The notes under the pieces are model-generated. The model saw only the letters and a program-made list of their open reading frames with translations. It made no database searches and was not told the DNA's origin. The position numbers and the translations under genes were made by a program. From Leucobacter rhizosphaerae (GTDB lineage Bacteria > Actinomycetota > Actinomycetes > Actinomycetales > Microbacteriaceae): a stretch of 64,000 bases of DNA. Location: NCBI RefSeq assembly GCF_022919175.1, contig NZ_CP095043.1, positions 1,364,001-1,428,000 of the forward strand. The letters run 5' to 3'. Positions within the stretch are counted from its first letter, which is position 1. Every line of letters starts with the position of its first letter. Below, piece by piece: positions 12,696 to 22,796 of the stretch.

Positions 12696-14269
12696 CGCGC
12701 ACTCACCTCCGCGGTGTTCGAGAGCGGCACAATGGGCGGAATAGCCGCCCCCGATCGGGTCGGGATCCCCCGCGCACCCCGGGGGCCGAAGAGGTAGTCG
12801 GGCTCGGGAATGATCCGGAGCAGCACCCAGTAGAGCGCGGCAGTCAGGAACAACCCGACGAGGAGACTGATGTCGACGCCGCCGACGCTGTTCCCGAGCG
12901 GCCCCACGAATTGTCCGGGGAGATTCACGAACAGCAGCGCGGCGACGACGCCCACGGCCCACGCGAGCACGGCGGCAATGCTCCAGCCGTGGGTGTACCA
13001 GTAGCGACCGCCGGTCTGGCGACGGTTGAACACCTGCAGCGCATCGACGTCGTACCACCCGCGTCGGATGAAGTAGCCGATGAGCATGATGACGATCCAG
13101 GGCACGGTGCAGTTCACAAGGATCGTCGAGAGCGCTGTCACGGCCTGCACGACATCGAAGACGAACTTCCCGACCATCACGAACACGAGCGTGAACACCC
13201 CGATGAGCAGCGTGGAGGCCACTCGACTGAGGCGCGCGACGATACTCGAGAAGTCGAGGCCGGTGCCGTACAGCAAACTGGTGCCGGTCGACAGCCCGCC
13301 CGCGACGCTGATGAGTGCGAGGGGGATGAAGAACCAGGATGCGGCCGATTCGAGCAGACCCCCGACGTAGTCCCCGCTCGCCATCCGCTCCGGGCTCGCG
13401 ACCGACACGACGCTCGCAGTGACGTGGCCGAAGTAGAACGCCACCAGGCAGGCAAGCTGCGCCCACACGACCGAGGCCATGAGTCGAACCTTGCTCGTCT
13501 GGTCCGAGACGTATCGGGAGTAGTCGCCGAGGAACGTACCGTAGGAGATCGGGCAGGACATCGCGATGAGCACGCAGCCGAAGAACCCTCCGACGTACAC
13601 GGGATCGGACCAGCGGCCCTCGGGGGCGTAGGCCAGCGCCGTCGTGAACTCGCTGCTCGAGGCGTAGGCGACGATCCCGACGACGAAGAGGATTCCCACG
13701 AGCGGCGGGACGTAGCGGTTCAGCACGACCAGGAGCCTATAGCCGTAGACGCAGATGACGATGAGCAGGATCACCAGGATCGTGTAGACCCCCGCAGACA
13801 TCGCGTCGGTCGGGACGAACCCGAAGAGTCGCGCGAAGGACGCGAGGAGCGCGTCACCCGAGGCCCAGACGGCGAGCGCGAGGAAGGTGAAGGCGCCGAG
13901 CAGCGCCAGCATCGAGCCGACGAGCCGGCCGTGCACCCCGAAGTGCGCGGAGGAAGAGACGGCATTGTTCGTGCCGTTCCGCGGCCCGAAGAGCACCATC
14001 GGGGCGAGGATCAGCGAACCCACGACGACTCCGACGAGAATGGCGATCACGCCGTCCCAGAAGGTCAGCCCGAAGACCACCGGAAAGGTGCCCAGCACCG
14101 CGGTCGAGATGCTGTTCGCTCCGCCGAAGACCAGCCCGAAGACGTCTCGCGGACGCGCCCATCGTTCGCTCAGCGGAATCGGGTTGATGCCGTGCGTCTC
14201 GACCGCGAGTGCGGCGGGCGCTCCGACCGGTGGAACCGGCGTGGCTGGGTCGGTGAGTGCGATGTTCAC
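12692..14269 (-). CDS. NCS1-family permease, second copy
   Basis: A 525-residue membrane transporter with about twelve hydrophobic segments. NCS1 hallmarks include FGPRNGTNNAVSSSAHFG in the early core and TFLGDYSRYVS, the classic DYSRY signature. GTG at 14267-14269 is chosen as start because GAGGAG lies five bases upstream; an in-frame start 15 codons earlier lacks a ribosome site. It is coupled to a zinc alcohol dehydrogenase and divergent from a double-length Lrp regulator. NCS1 members carry nucleobases, hydantoins, thiamine or pyridoxine precursors; the substrate here is unknown. It is only distantly similar to the other NCS1 permease at 7803-9227. Confidence 0.88.
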   Translation of the reverse strand: MNIALTDPATPVPPVGAPAALAVETHGINPIPLSERWARPRDVFGLVFGGANSISTAVLGTFPVVFGLTFWDGVIAILVGVVVGSLILAPMVLFGPRNGTNNAVSSSAHFGVHGRLVGSMLALLGAFTFLALAVWASGDALLASFARLFGFVPTDAMSAGVYTILVILLIVICVYGYRLLVVLNRYVPPLVGILFVVGIVAYASSSEFTTALAYAPEGRWSDPVYVGGFFGCVLIAMSCPISYGTFLGDYSRYVSDQTSKVRLMASVVWAQLACLVAFYFGHVTASVVSVASPERMASGDYVGGLLESAASWFFIPLALISVAGGLSTGTSLLYGTGLDFSSIVARLSRVASTLLIGVFTLVFVMVGKFVFDVVQAVTALSTILVNCTVPWIVIMLIGYFIRRGWYDVDALQVFNRRQTGGRYWYTHGWSIAAVLAWAVGVVAALLFVNLPGQFVGPLGNSVGGVDISLLVGLFLTAALYWVLLRIIPEPDYLFGPRGARGIPTRSGAAIPPIVPLSNTAEVSAR

Positions 14270-14487
14270 GATGGCTCCTCGTCGAGTGCACGGCGTCGGG
14301 ATCTCGGCCTGCACACCGACGTTAGTGCCGACCCGTCGAGCTGAAAAGCAATAATTACAGCGAATTCATACTCGGCATCATTTCCGTACGTATTTCCGCA
14401 AATATGGATCCCAAATCATGGAATAATCGAACCCTTCAGATCACTTCTGCACAACCCGACACCTCGAGTTCCCGGTTCATTTCAGAC

Positions 14488-15417
14488 ATGGAGACCGCAA
14501 CCATCATGGCGGAACGACACACGCTGACCGCGCAGGTGCTGCGCGAGCTCCGCGACGACGGGCGTGCGAGCTACTCGCGCATCGCCGACACCGTCGGCAC
14601 GACCCGGCGACAGGTCACCGAGATCGTCGAGCACGCGCTCGCGCACAATCTCGTGCGCGTGACCGCCACGATCAGCCCCGATCTGCTCGGCAAACGACAG
14701 TTCGCGTACCTCTTGCTCGCAGTGGATCAGGCGACCTCGGTGATCGCGGAGCTCGAGCGCATCCAGGAGCTCTGCTTCATCTCGGCGATCACGGGGCCGT
14801 TCGGCGTCGACGCCGAGATCCGGGTCGGCGACAATCAGGAACTGGAGGAGCGACTCGACCGCATCCGTCAGATCCCCGGCGTCCGCCGCCTCCTCGTGAA
14901 TGTGTACGAGCGGATCGCGGTCAACATCGACTCCCCGATCGCGACCGCAGACGGACTGTACGCAGTCGACGAAGCCGACCTCGCGATTGCGCAGTACCTC
15001 GAGTTCGACGGCAGGGCCTCCTTCCGCACGCTCGGGTCCCACGCGGGGGTGTCGGCGGCCAGCGCTCGCAATCGACTCAGGCGTTTGATCTCCCTGGGCG
15101 CCATCAAAGTCGTGGGGCTGCCGGTGCGCGATCACCACGCCGGAGCGGCACCGGTCGGGGTCGGGATCCGGGTCACGGGATCGGTGTCGAGCGCGTTGGA
15201 GGCCCTCAGCGCGCTGGGGCCCGAGTTTCTCGCCGCGACCCGTGGGAACTTCGAGATCATCGGCACGTTCTCGGGCACGTCCAATGACGCGCTGCTCGAC
15301 ATCCTCGAGGCCATCAGAGCGTGTCCCGAGGTCGCCGACGTGGAGAGCTGGTCCCACCTCCGGATCGTTCGGGAGTATTACGGCGCTCAGGCGCAGCCGC
15401 CCGCTCGACTGAGCTGA
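14488..15417 (+). CDS. double-length Lrp/AsnC-family regulator (two HTH, two RAM domains)
   Basis: This protein of about 309 residues carries two Lrp modules in tandem. The first DNA-binding segment is LTAQVLRELRDDGRASYSRI and the second is AIAQYLEFDGRASFRTL. Each is followed by a ligand-sensing RAM-like domain. Normal Lrp proteins are about 150 residues; fused forms are known in actinobacteria and pseudo-dimerise within one chain. The start is uncertain. ATG 14488 is chosen; ATG 14506 has a GGAG 12 bases upstream, and an ATG at 14404 would add an AT-richer, non-protein-like stretch. It is divergent from the NCS1 permease and alcohol dehydrogenase genes, which it probably regulates. Confidence 0.82.
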   Translation: METATIMAERHTLTAQVLRELRDDGRASYSRIADTVGTTRRQVTEIVEHALAHNLVRVTATISPDLLGKRQFAYLLLAVDQATSVIAELERIQELCFISAITGPFGVDAEIRVGDNQELEERLDRIRQIPGVRRLLVNVYERIAVNIDSPIATADGLYAVDEADLAIAQYLEFDGRASFRTLGSHAGVSAASARNRLRRLISLGAIKVVGLPVRDHHAGAAPVGVGIRVTGSVSSALEALSALGPEFLAATRGNFEIIGTFSGTSNDALLDILEAIRACPEVADVESWSHLRIVREYYGAQAQPPARLS

Positions 15418-15467
15418 TCGGCGAGTGAGCGCGGCGCCGGTGCCGCACCCAGAGGCGCCCGCGCCGG

Positions 15468-16784
15468 CTACGCCGCGACGACCCCGGCGAGGGTCTTCTT
15501 GCCGCGGCGCAGCACGGCGAATGCCCCGTGCAGCAGGTCGTCGACCGCGAGCTCCTGATCCTCGGCCTCAACCGCGACGTTGTTCACGTAGACCCCGCCC
15601 TGAGCGATCGCACGCCGCGCCTCGCCGAGGCTCTTCACGAGCGACGCGTCGACCATGAGCTGCGCGATGAGCGACCCCGCGCCTCCCGTGGCCGTTGCCA
15701 GCTCGCGCACCGCGGCACCGAGCGATGCGGCGTCAAGCGCACCGAGATCCCCGCGCCCGAACAGCGCCTCGGAGGCGTCGATCGCCCCCTGCGCGGCGGC
15801 CGGGCCGTGCACGAGCGTCGTCACCTCGAGCGCGAGCTTCTTCTGGGCGGCCCGCCGGAACGGCTCCTCCGCCACCTGGCGCTCGTATTCCTCGATCTCC
15901 TCGCGGGACAGGAACGTGAACACCTTCAGGCGCGCGATCACGTCGGCGTCGGCCTGGTTCAACCAGAATTGGTAGAACGCGTACGGCGAGCACATCTCGG
16001 GGTCGAGCCAGATGGCGTTCCCCTCGCTCTTGCCGAACTTCGTGCCGTCCGCGTTGGTGATCAGCGGAGTGCCGATCGCGTGGGCGGAGGTGCCCTCGAC
16101 CTTGCGGATCAGGTCGGTGCCACTCGTGAGGTTGCCCCACTGGTCGCTGCCGCCCGACTGCAGCACGCAGTCGTACTGGCGGTGCAGCTCCAGGAAGTCG
16201 AAGCCCTGCAGGATCTGGTAGCTGAACTCGGTGTAGCTGATGCCCTCGTCGGAGTTGAGTCGCGCCGCGACCGCGTCCTTCTTCAGCATCGTGCCCACCC
16301 GGAAGTGCTTGCCGATCTCGCGCAGGAAATCGATCGCCGAGAGCGGCGCGGTCCAGTCAAGGTTGTTCACGAGACGCATGGCATTGTCGCCGTCGCGCGA
16401 CAGGAACCGGGAGACCTGCGCCTGCAGCCGCGACACCCACTCCGCGACCGTGTCCGCGCTGTTGAGCGTGCGCTCGGCCGTCGGGCGCGGGTCGCCGATG
16501 AGGCCGGTGGATCCACCGACGAGCCCGAGCGGCTTGTGCCCCTTGAGCTGCAGCCGACGCAGGAGCAGGAGCTGCACGAGGTTGCCGAGGTGCAGGCTCG
16601 GTGCGGTCGGATCGAAGCCGCAGTAATAGGTGAACGGATCGCCCTCGAGCAGCTCCGACAGCGCTTCGGCGTCGGTCGACACATGGATCAGCCCGCGCCA
16701 CTGCAGCTCGTCCCACAGGGTGGGGAAGCTGTCGTCGTTCTGCTGGGCTGACAGGATCTCGGTGCGATCGTTCACTGTTGACAC
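15468..16784 (-). CDS. tyrS: tyrosyl-tRNA synthetase
   Basis: Charges tRNA-Tyr in the cytoplasm. The class I signatures are present: HLGN (HIGH equivalent, in PSLHLGNLVQ) and KFGKS (KMSKS equivalent, in ADGTKFGKSEGN). The tyrosine-binding SGGSDQWGN segment and a C-terminal S4 RNA-binding domain (SLGEARRAIAQGGVYVNN) are also clear. Length of 438 residues is normal. An ATG three codons upstream (16793) overlaps a TACGAT -10 hexamer. The GTG at 16784 lies seven bases beyond that hexamer, so I favour it as the start of a leaderless mRNA. It follows argH on the same strand but probably has its own promoter. Confidence 0.96.
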   Translation of the reverse strand: MSTVNDRTEILSAQQNDDSFPTLWDELQWRGLIHVSTDAEALSELLEGDPFTYYCGFDPTAPSLHLGNLVQLLLLRRLQLKGHKPLGLVGGSTGLIGDPRPTAERTLNSADTVAEWVSRLQAQVSRFLSRDGDNAMRLVNNLDWTAPLSAIDFLREIGKHFRVGTMLKKDAVAARLNSDEGISYTEFSYQILQGFDFLELHRQYDCVLQSGGSDQWGNLTSGTDLIRKVEGTSAHAIGTPLITNADGTKFGKSEGNAIWLDPEMCSPYAFYQFWLNQADADVIARLKVFTFLSREEIEEYERQVAEEPFRRAAQKKLALEVTTLVHGPAAAQGAIDASEALFGRGDLGALDAASLGAAVRELATATGGAGSLIAQLMVDASLVKSLGEARRAIAQGGVYVNNVAVEAEDQELAVDDLLHGAFAVLRRGKKTLAGVVAA

Positions 16785-16791
16785 GCCTGCC

Positions 16792-16797
16792 ATCGTA
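16792..16797 (-). promoter_or_regulatory. -10 element of a probable leaderless tyrS promoter
   Basis: TACGAT on the minus strand ends seven bases before GTG 16784, and there is no ribosome site in between. The transcript would begin at the start codon. Confidence 0.45.
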
Positions 16798-16874
16798 CCG
16801 CGATCGCCGCGCGGTCGGCGCCGCGATCCGGGCGCAGAGCCCGGCGGCGCCGACCAGAACCCGCCGTCTCCCTT

Positions 16875-18377
<1,503 letters not shown>

Positions 18378-19313
18378 CTATTCTCCGTCTTCGGACCGCG
18401 CGAGCAGCCAGGTCATGAGGGCTTTCTGGGCGTGCACGCGGTTCTCGGCCTCGTCCCACACCACACTCTGCGGGCCGTCGATGACTGATGCGGCCACCTC
18501 GTACTCGCGGTAGGCGGGGAGGCAGTGCAGGAAGATGGCCTCGGGCTTCGCGTGCGCCATCAGCTCCGGCGTCACGCGGTAGGCGCCGAACGTGGCAATC
18601 CGCTCGGCTTTCTCGGCCTCCTGCCCCATCGACACCCAGGTGTCGGTGATCACGGCGTCGGCGCCCGTGACCGCGGCGACGGGATCCGTCATCACGGAGA
18701 CGCTGCCTCCGGTCTGGGCGGCGATGCGCTCGGCGTCGGCGATGATGTCGGCCCGCGGGTGGAAGCCCTCGGGGCCCGCGACGCGGATGTGCATGCCGGC
18801 GGTCGCGAAGCCGAGCAGGTAGGAGTGGCCCATGTTGTTCGCCGCATCCCCGACGTAGGTCGCCGTCAGCCCGCGCAGGTTGCCCTTGCGCTCGCGGATC
18901 GTCTGCAGATCGGCGAGGATCTGGCAGGGGTGGAAGTCGTCGGAGAGCGAGTTGATCACGGGCACGCTGGAGTGCGCGGCCATCTCCTCGAGCCCGGAGT
19001 GGGCGTACGTGCGCCACACGATGAGCTCCACCATGCGGGAGAGCACCTTCGCCGTGTCGGCGATCGACTCCTTCGCACCCAGCTGCGAGGCCTTCGAATC
19101 CATGATGAGGGGGTTGCCGCCCAGATCGGCGACGCCCACGGAGAAGCTGACCTGGGTCCGAGTGGAGGTCTTGTCGAAGATGACGGCAACGGTCTGCTGG
19201 CCCTCGAGCGGACGTCGGGCGAAGCGGTCGCGCTTGAGGTCGATCGCCAGATCGAGGATCTCCAGTTGCTCGGCGGGGCTCAGGTCGTCGTCGCGTAGAA
19301 AGTGCCTAGTCAC
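18378..19313 (-). CDS. argF: ornithine carbamoyltransferase
   Basis: Converts ornithine and carbamoyl phosphate to citrulline in arginine synthesis. Visible motifs are the carbamoyl-phosphate loop STRTQVSF (residues 50-57), the HPCQ segment (128-131) and the ornithine-site HCLPAYR near the C-terminus. Length of 311 residues is typical. The start is GTG at 19311-19313. There is no ribosome binding site, but TAGACT lies six bases upstream, indicating a leaderless transcript that would also carry argH. An arginine deiminase role is unlikely, since the partner gene is the biosynthetic argH. Confidence 0.95.
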   Translation of the reverse strand: MTRHFLRDDDLSPAEQLEILDLAIDLKRDRFARRPLEGQQTVAVIFDKTSTRTQVSFSVGVADLGGNPLIMDSKASQLGAKESIADTAKVLSRMVELIVWRTYAHSGLEEMAAHSSVPVINSLSDDFHPCQILADLQTIRERKGNLRGLTATYVGDAANNMGHSYLLGFATAGMHIRVAGPEGFHPRADIIADAERIAAQTGGSVSVMTDPVAAVTGADAVITDTWVSMGQEAEKAERIATFGAYRVTPELMAHAKPEAIFLHCLPAYREYEVAASVIDGPQSVVWDEAENRVHAQKALMTWLLARSEDGE

Positions 19314-19319
19314 CGGGCC

Positions 19320-19325
19320 AGTCTA
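19320..19325 (-). promoter_or_regulatory. -10 element of a probable leaderless argF promoter
   Basis: TAGACT on the minus strand ends six bases before the GTG of argF. The spacing places the transcription start on the first base of the codon. Confidence 0.5.
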
Positions 19326-19360
19326 GCTTCCCGTGCCCCGCCGCTCCGCAGCGGCCGACC

Positions 19361-20548
19361 CTACCCCTCGGACTCGAGCTGCACGACCGCCTGGATGGCG
19401 AGCGCGTACGCCCGAGCGATGTCGGCGATCGCCGAGTCGGGTGGCATGAAGGTCGCGCTGTGCAGCGCCGGAGTATCCGGCCCGTCACCGACCCCCACGA
19501 ACATCATGACGCCCGGGAACTGCTCGCTGTAAAAGGAGAAGTCGTCGGCACCGCAGGAGCGCATGGGGTCGACGGTCACCACGCCGGCGCGGTCGAACGC
19601 CGTCTGCACCGCGTGCGAGAGGTCCGGATCGTTGAAGAGGATCGGCTCACCCTTCGTGATCCGCACGGTGCCGGTGCACCCGTGCGCGTGCGCGATCGCC
19701 GAGACCATCGCCCCCACCTCATCGTGCAGCCGGACGCGGTCGTCCGTGTCCATCGTGCGGAGCGACCCCGAGGCGTACGCGCGATCCGGGATCACGTTCG
19801 CCGCGGATCCGGCGGTCACCGTGCCGAAGGTCAGCACCGCCGGATGCATCGGATCCAACCGCCGGCTGACCAGTGTCTGCAGTGCGCCGATCACCGCGCC
19901 CAGCGCCACGATCGGATCGCGAGCGTGGTGCGGGTACGCCGCGTGGCCACCGTGGCCGTCGATCTCGATGTTGAATTCGTCCGCCGCCGCGTTGACGGCG
20001 CCCGCACCGATCGCGATGCCGCCCGCGGGGATCCTCGGATGGACGTGCGCGCCGAATACCTGCCCGAGTTCGTGCGTGTGGAAGAGCTCGCTCTCGCAGA
20101 TGTCGCGCGCCCCCGACGGATACGCCTCCTCGCGCGGCTGCAGGATCAGCAGCAGCGCCACCGGCAGCGGCACCCGCAACGCCGCGCGGCCGATCGCCAC
20201 CGCAGCGGAGATGTGGATGTCGTGCCCGCACGCGTGCATCGCCCCGTTCTCGGAGGCGTACGGCGAGCCGGTCCGCTCGACGATCGGCAGGGCGTCGAGC
20301 TCGGCGCGGATCCCGATCGCGGGGCCCGTGGCCGGGCCGATACGCACGAGCGCACCGGTCTCGGCGATCGGCTGCCAATCTGCCACGCCGAGCGCCTCGA
20401 TCACCGCGTCGAGCGTCGGGCCCTCGGCGCCGGACACCGCCGGCGCGCGGTGCAACCGACGCCGGAGATCGACCGCGCCGGCCAGTTCTTCATCGACCGC
20501 CGCGAAGAATCGCGACCACGTTCCGTCACCCATGTCTGTGTTTCCCAC
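19361..20548 (-). CDS. M20-family amidohydrolase / aminoacylase
   Basis: A 395-residue zinc peptidase-family enzyme of the M20D type, which removes acyl or amino acid groups from amide conjugates (hippurate, indoleacetyl-amino acids, N-acetyl-diaminopimelate). Metal-binding motifs are RAELDALPI (81-89) and HACGHD (105-110). The dimerisation domain contains GHGGHAAYPHHARDPI. It is the last gene of a probable operon with the glutamine-synthetase-like enzyme, the RpiR regulator and the Liv transporter. It may hydrolyse a glutamyl or similar conjugate, but this is inference. Two possible starts, five codons apart, exist (MGNTD and MGDGT). Confidence 0.85.
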   Translation of the reverse strand: MGNTDMGDGTWSRFFAAVDEELAGAVDLRRRLHRAPAVSGAEGPTLDAVIEALGVADWQPIAETGALVRIGPATGPAIGIRAELDALPIVERTGSPYASENGAMHACGHDIHISAAVAIGRAALRVPLPVALLLILQPREEAYPSGARDICESELFHTHELGQVFGAHVHPRIPAGGIAIGAGAVNAAADEFNIEIDGHGGHAAYPHHARDPIVALGAVIGALQTLVSRRLDPMHPAVLTFGTVTAGSAANVIPDRAYASGSLRTMDTDDRVRLHDEVGAMVSAIAHAHGCTGTVRITKGEPILFNDPDLSHAVQTAFDRAGVVTVDPMRSCGADDFSFYSEQFPGVMMFVGVGDGPDTPALHSATFMPPDSAIADIARAYALAIQAVVQLESEG

Positions 20549-20570
20549 TCTGATCTGGAGCGTTCGCGGT

Positions 20571-21887
20571 CTAGTACGCCTCGGCGTACACGCGGTAGCG
20601 ATCGTCGGTGCTCAAGGCGGACCACTCCGCGCTCTCCGCCCGTTTCACGAGCAGGAAGGTCTCGAGCAATCGCGGCGAGAGCCACCCCGTCACCGCGGTG
20701 TCCCGCTCCAGGTTGGCGAGGGCTTGTTCAAGGGTGCTCGGCATCGCCCCGAACGAGGCGGCCTCCACCTCAGCCTCGGGCAGGAGCCCGGGATCACCCG
20801 AGATCACGGTCGGCGCCGGCAGCCCGCGGCGGATCCCCTCGAGACCGGCGCGGATCAGCACCCCGAGCGCGATCCACGGGTTCGACGTCGCGTCGGCACC
20901 GCGGTACTCGAGGTTGAACTGGCGCGCGTGATTGGCCCCCGGGGTGTTGAAGAGCGGGCAGATGCGCAGGAGCGCTTCGCGATTGTTCTCACCGAGGTAG
21001 AGACCGCCGACGCTCCAGCGCCCCGGGGCCAGACGCTCGTAGGAGACGTCGGTACCAGCGGTGAGCGCCTGGATGGCCGCGGCGTGCGTCAGGATCCCCG
21101 CCGCGAACGAGCCCGCGATCTCCGAGAGTCCGCCGGGACGCGCGGGGTCATGGGTCACGGGCGTGCCGTCGGCGTCGATGAGGCTCAGGTGGATGTGCAC
21201 CCCGTTGCCGCCGCCGTTCTCGGCGACGATCGGACTGAACGTCGCGTCGAGGCCGGCCTCCCGGACGACGTTTCGGACGATCTCCTTCAGCAGGATCGCC
21301 CGGTCGGCCGCGATCAGCGCCTCGGCCGGGGCGATCGTGACCTCCCACTGGCGATCCCCGAACTCCGGCAGCCACATCTCGGGTTCGAGCCCGGCCGTTC
21401 GCAGCGCGTCGAGCACCCGTGAGCCGAGCGGCTCGTACGTGAGCAGCGACTCCAGCGAGAACGGCTTCCGCCCGGGCACCCGATCCTCGTCGCGGAGCAT
21501 GAACTCGTGCTCGAACGCCGAGATCACCCGGAGCCCGGTCTCCGCCTCGAGATCCCGGATCGCGTCGCGCAGGAACGTGCGCGGGCAGCAGTCCCAGGGG
21601 GTGCCGTCGGGATTCACGAGGTCGCCCAGCATCACGGTGACCGGGTGCTCGCTCTCCGCGTGCACGATCGCAGTCGTCGTCGCGGGATCGGGCATGAGCC
21701 GAGTGTCGCCGACCGCCCCGAACGGGTTGGGGGTGATGATCCGGCCGAAGGCGTCGAGCGCCAGGTTCGCGGGCACCCACCCCGAACCGGAGCGCTCGTA
21801 CGATGCGATCTCGTCCGCCGGGAAGGCCCGGCCGCGAACGTGCCCGACGAGGTCGGCGGTGAGAATGGCGGCAATCGGCAAGGTCAT
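20571..21887 (-). CDS. glutamine-synthetase-like gamma-glutamyl ligase
   Basis: A 438-residue member of the glutamine synthetase superfamily. Core active-site segments are present: SAFEHEFML (metal-binding Glu), NGGGNGVHIHLSL (the GNGMHxHxS motif), GRWSVGGLYLGENNREALLRI and the FNLEYRGADATSNPWIALG strand. It lacks the adenylylation-type C-terminus of GlnA. Such enzymes (PuuA, GlnA3/4, FluG C-terminal half) ligate glutamate to amines rather than to ammonia. It is flanked by an M20 amidohydrolase and an RpiR regulator, and a FluG N-terminal-like amidohydrolase lies nearby. A role in catabolic gamma-glutamylation of an amine is therefore probable, with the substrate unknown. Confidence 0.85.
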   Translation of the reverse strand: MTLPIAAILTADLVGHVRGRAFPADEIASYERSGSGWVPANLALDAFGRIITPNPFGAVGDTRLMPDPATTTAIVHAESEHPVTVMLGDLVNPDGTPWDCCPRTFLRDAIRDLEAETGLRVISAFEHEFMLRDEDRVPGRKPFSLESLLTYEPLGSRVLDALRTAGLEPEMWLPEFGDRQWEVTIAPAEALIAADRAILLKEIVRNVVREAGLDATFSPIVAENGGGNGVHIHLSLIDADGTPVTHDPARPGGLSEIAGSFAAGILTHAAAIQALTAGTDVSYERLAPGRWSVGGLYLGENNREALLRICPLFNTPGANHARQFNLEYRGADATSNPWIALGVLIRAGLEGIRRGLPAPTVISGDPGLLPEAEVEAASFGAMPSTLEQALANLERDTAVTGWLSPRLLETFLLVKRAESAEWSALSTDDRYRVYAEAY

Positions 21888-21911
21888 GGGGTTCGTCCTG
21901 TTCAGAAAGGG

Positions 21912-22796
21912 TTAGGTCGCGGAGTCGGAGCCGCGGTGGAGTGGGTGGGAGAGGAGATCCTCGACCTCGTCGTAGCGACGCAGTCGCTGCACGGGGTCAC
22001 CGCCGATCGCCTCGACCAGCGACGCGATGAGCGTCTCCACGAGCGCGAAGCCCGGGGTGATCGAGTCGAACGGCGAGGCGGCGGCCACGGCGTTGGAGAG
22101 CAGGTAGTCGGCGTGCTTCGACGCCGGCGACAACCACGGGTCGGTGAAGAGGATCGTGGTGGCCTTCTGCGCCTTCGCCTGCTTCAGGAACGCGACGGTC
22201 GGCTCCTGGTAGCGCCGGTAGTCGAACGCCACCACGATGTCCTTGCTCGTGATGTCGAGGAGCGCGAAGGTGCGCGCCTGCTCGCCGATCGGCACGTGGG
22301 TCACGTTCGGGCGCAGGTGCCGGAGGTGCATCGACAGGTACTCGGCCAGGAGGCCGCTGAAGCGCCCGCCCGTGGTCCACACCCGCCGCTTGGTGTTGGT
22401 GAGCAGTTCGACGATGGCGTCGAGGTCCTCGAACGCCAGCCCGTCGAAGGTCGCGGCGATTCCCGCCTCGATCCCGTGGCGTGACTGCTCGATGACGCCG
22501 TTGCCGGGCCCGGTGGTGCTCGAGGTGGCGTACATGGCGGCCGGGGAGGAGGTCCGCGCGGCGATCTCGCCGTGCAGCAGCTTCTGCATGTCGGGGTACG
22601 ACCCGATCTCGAGCTTCAGCAGCAACCGCAGCACCGTCGGCGCGCTCACGTTCGCGCGCTCGGCAAGGCGGTTCACGGGCTCGAGGCCCGCGACGGGATA
22701 GTCGGCGAGGAGCGCACGCGAGATGCGCTTCTCCGCGGGGCTCAGCTGCTCGTAGGATTTCTTCAGCAATTCCGCGAGGGTCGGCGAGTCACTCAT
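21912..22796 (-). CDS. MurR/RpiR-family transcriptional regulator (HTH + SIS)
   Basis: A 294-residue regulator. The N-terminal helix-turn-helix domain includes LSPAEKRISRALLADYPVAG and ERANVSAPTVLRLLLKLEI. The C-terminal SIS domain (about residues 120-260) includes VWTTGGRFSGLLAEYLSMHL and TTILFTDPWLSP. SIS domains usually bind sugar phosphates, but this subfamily is often found next to amino acid and amine catabolic genes. The ATG at 22794-22796 is chosen; it overlaps the end of livM by eight bases. As the only regulator inside the regulon of 19.4-34.7 kb, it is the natural candidate to bind the AAATGTAAC-type sites at 26.3 and 33.1 kb. Confidence 0.85.
   Translation of the reverse strand: MSDSPTLAELLKKSYEQLSPAEKRISRALLADYPVAGLEPVNRLAERANVSAPTVLRLLLKLEIGSYPDMQKLLHGEIAARTSSPAAMYATSSTTGPGNGVIEQSRHGIEAGIAATFDGLAFEDLDAIVELLTNTKRRVWTTGGRFSGLLAEYLSMHLRHLRPNVTHVPIGEQARTFALLDITSKDIVVAFDYRRYQEPTVAFLKQAKAQKATTILFTDPWLSPASKHADYLLSNAVAAASPFDSITPGFALVETLIASLVEAIGGDPVQRLRRYDEVEDLLSHPLHRGSDSAT

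Noticed and set aside
11595..13466. 623-codon frame extending the alcohol dehydrogenase upstream
   Set aside because: The dehydrogenase begins at 12695 with its family N-terminus; the extension is a wrong-frame reading of the NCS1 permease.
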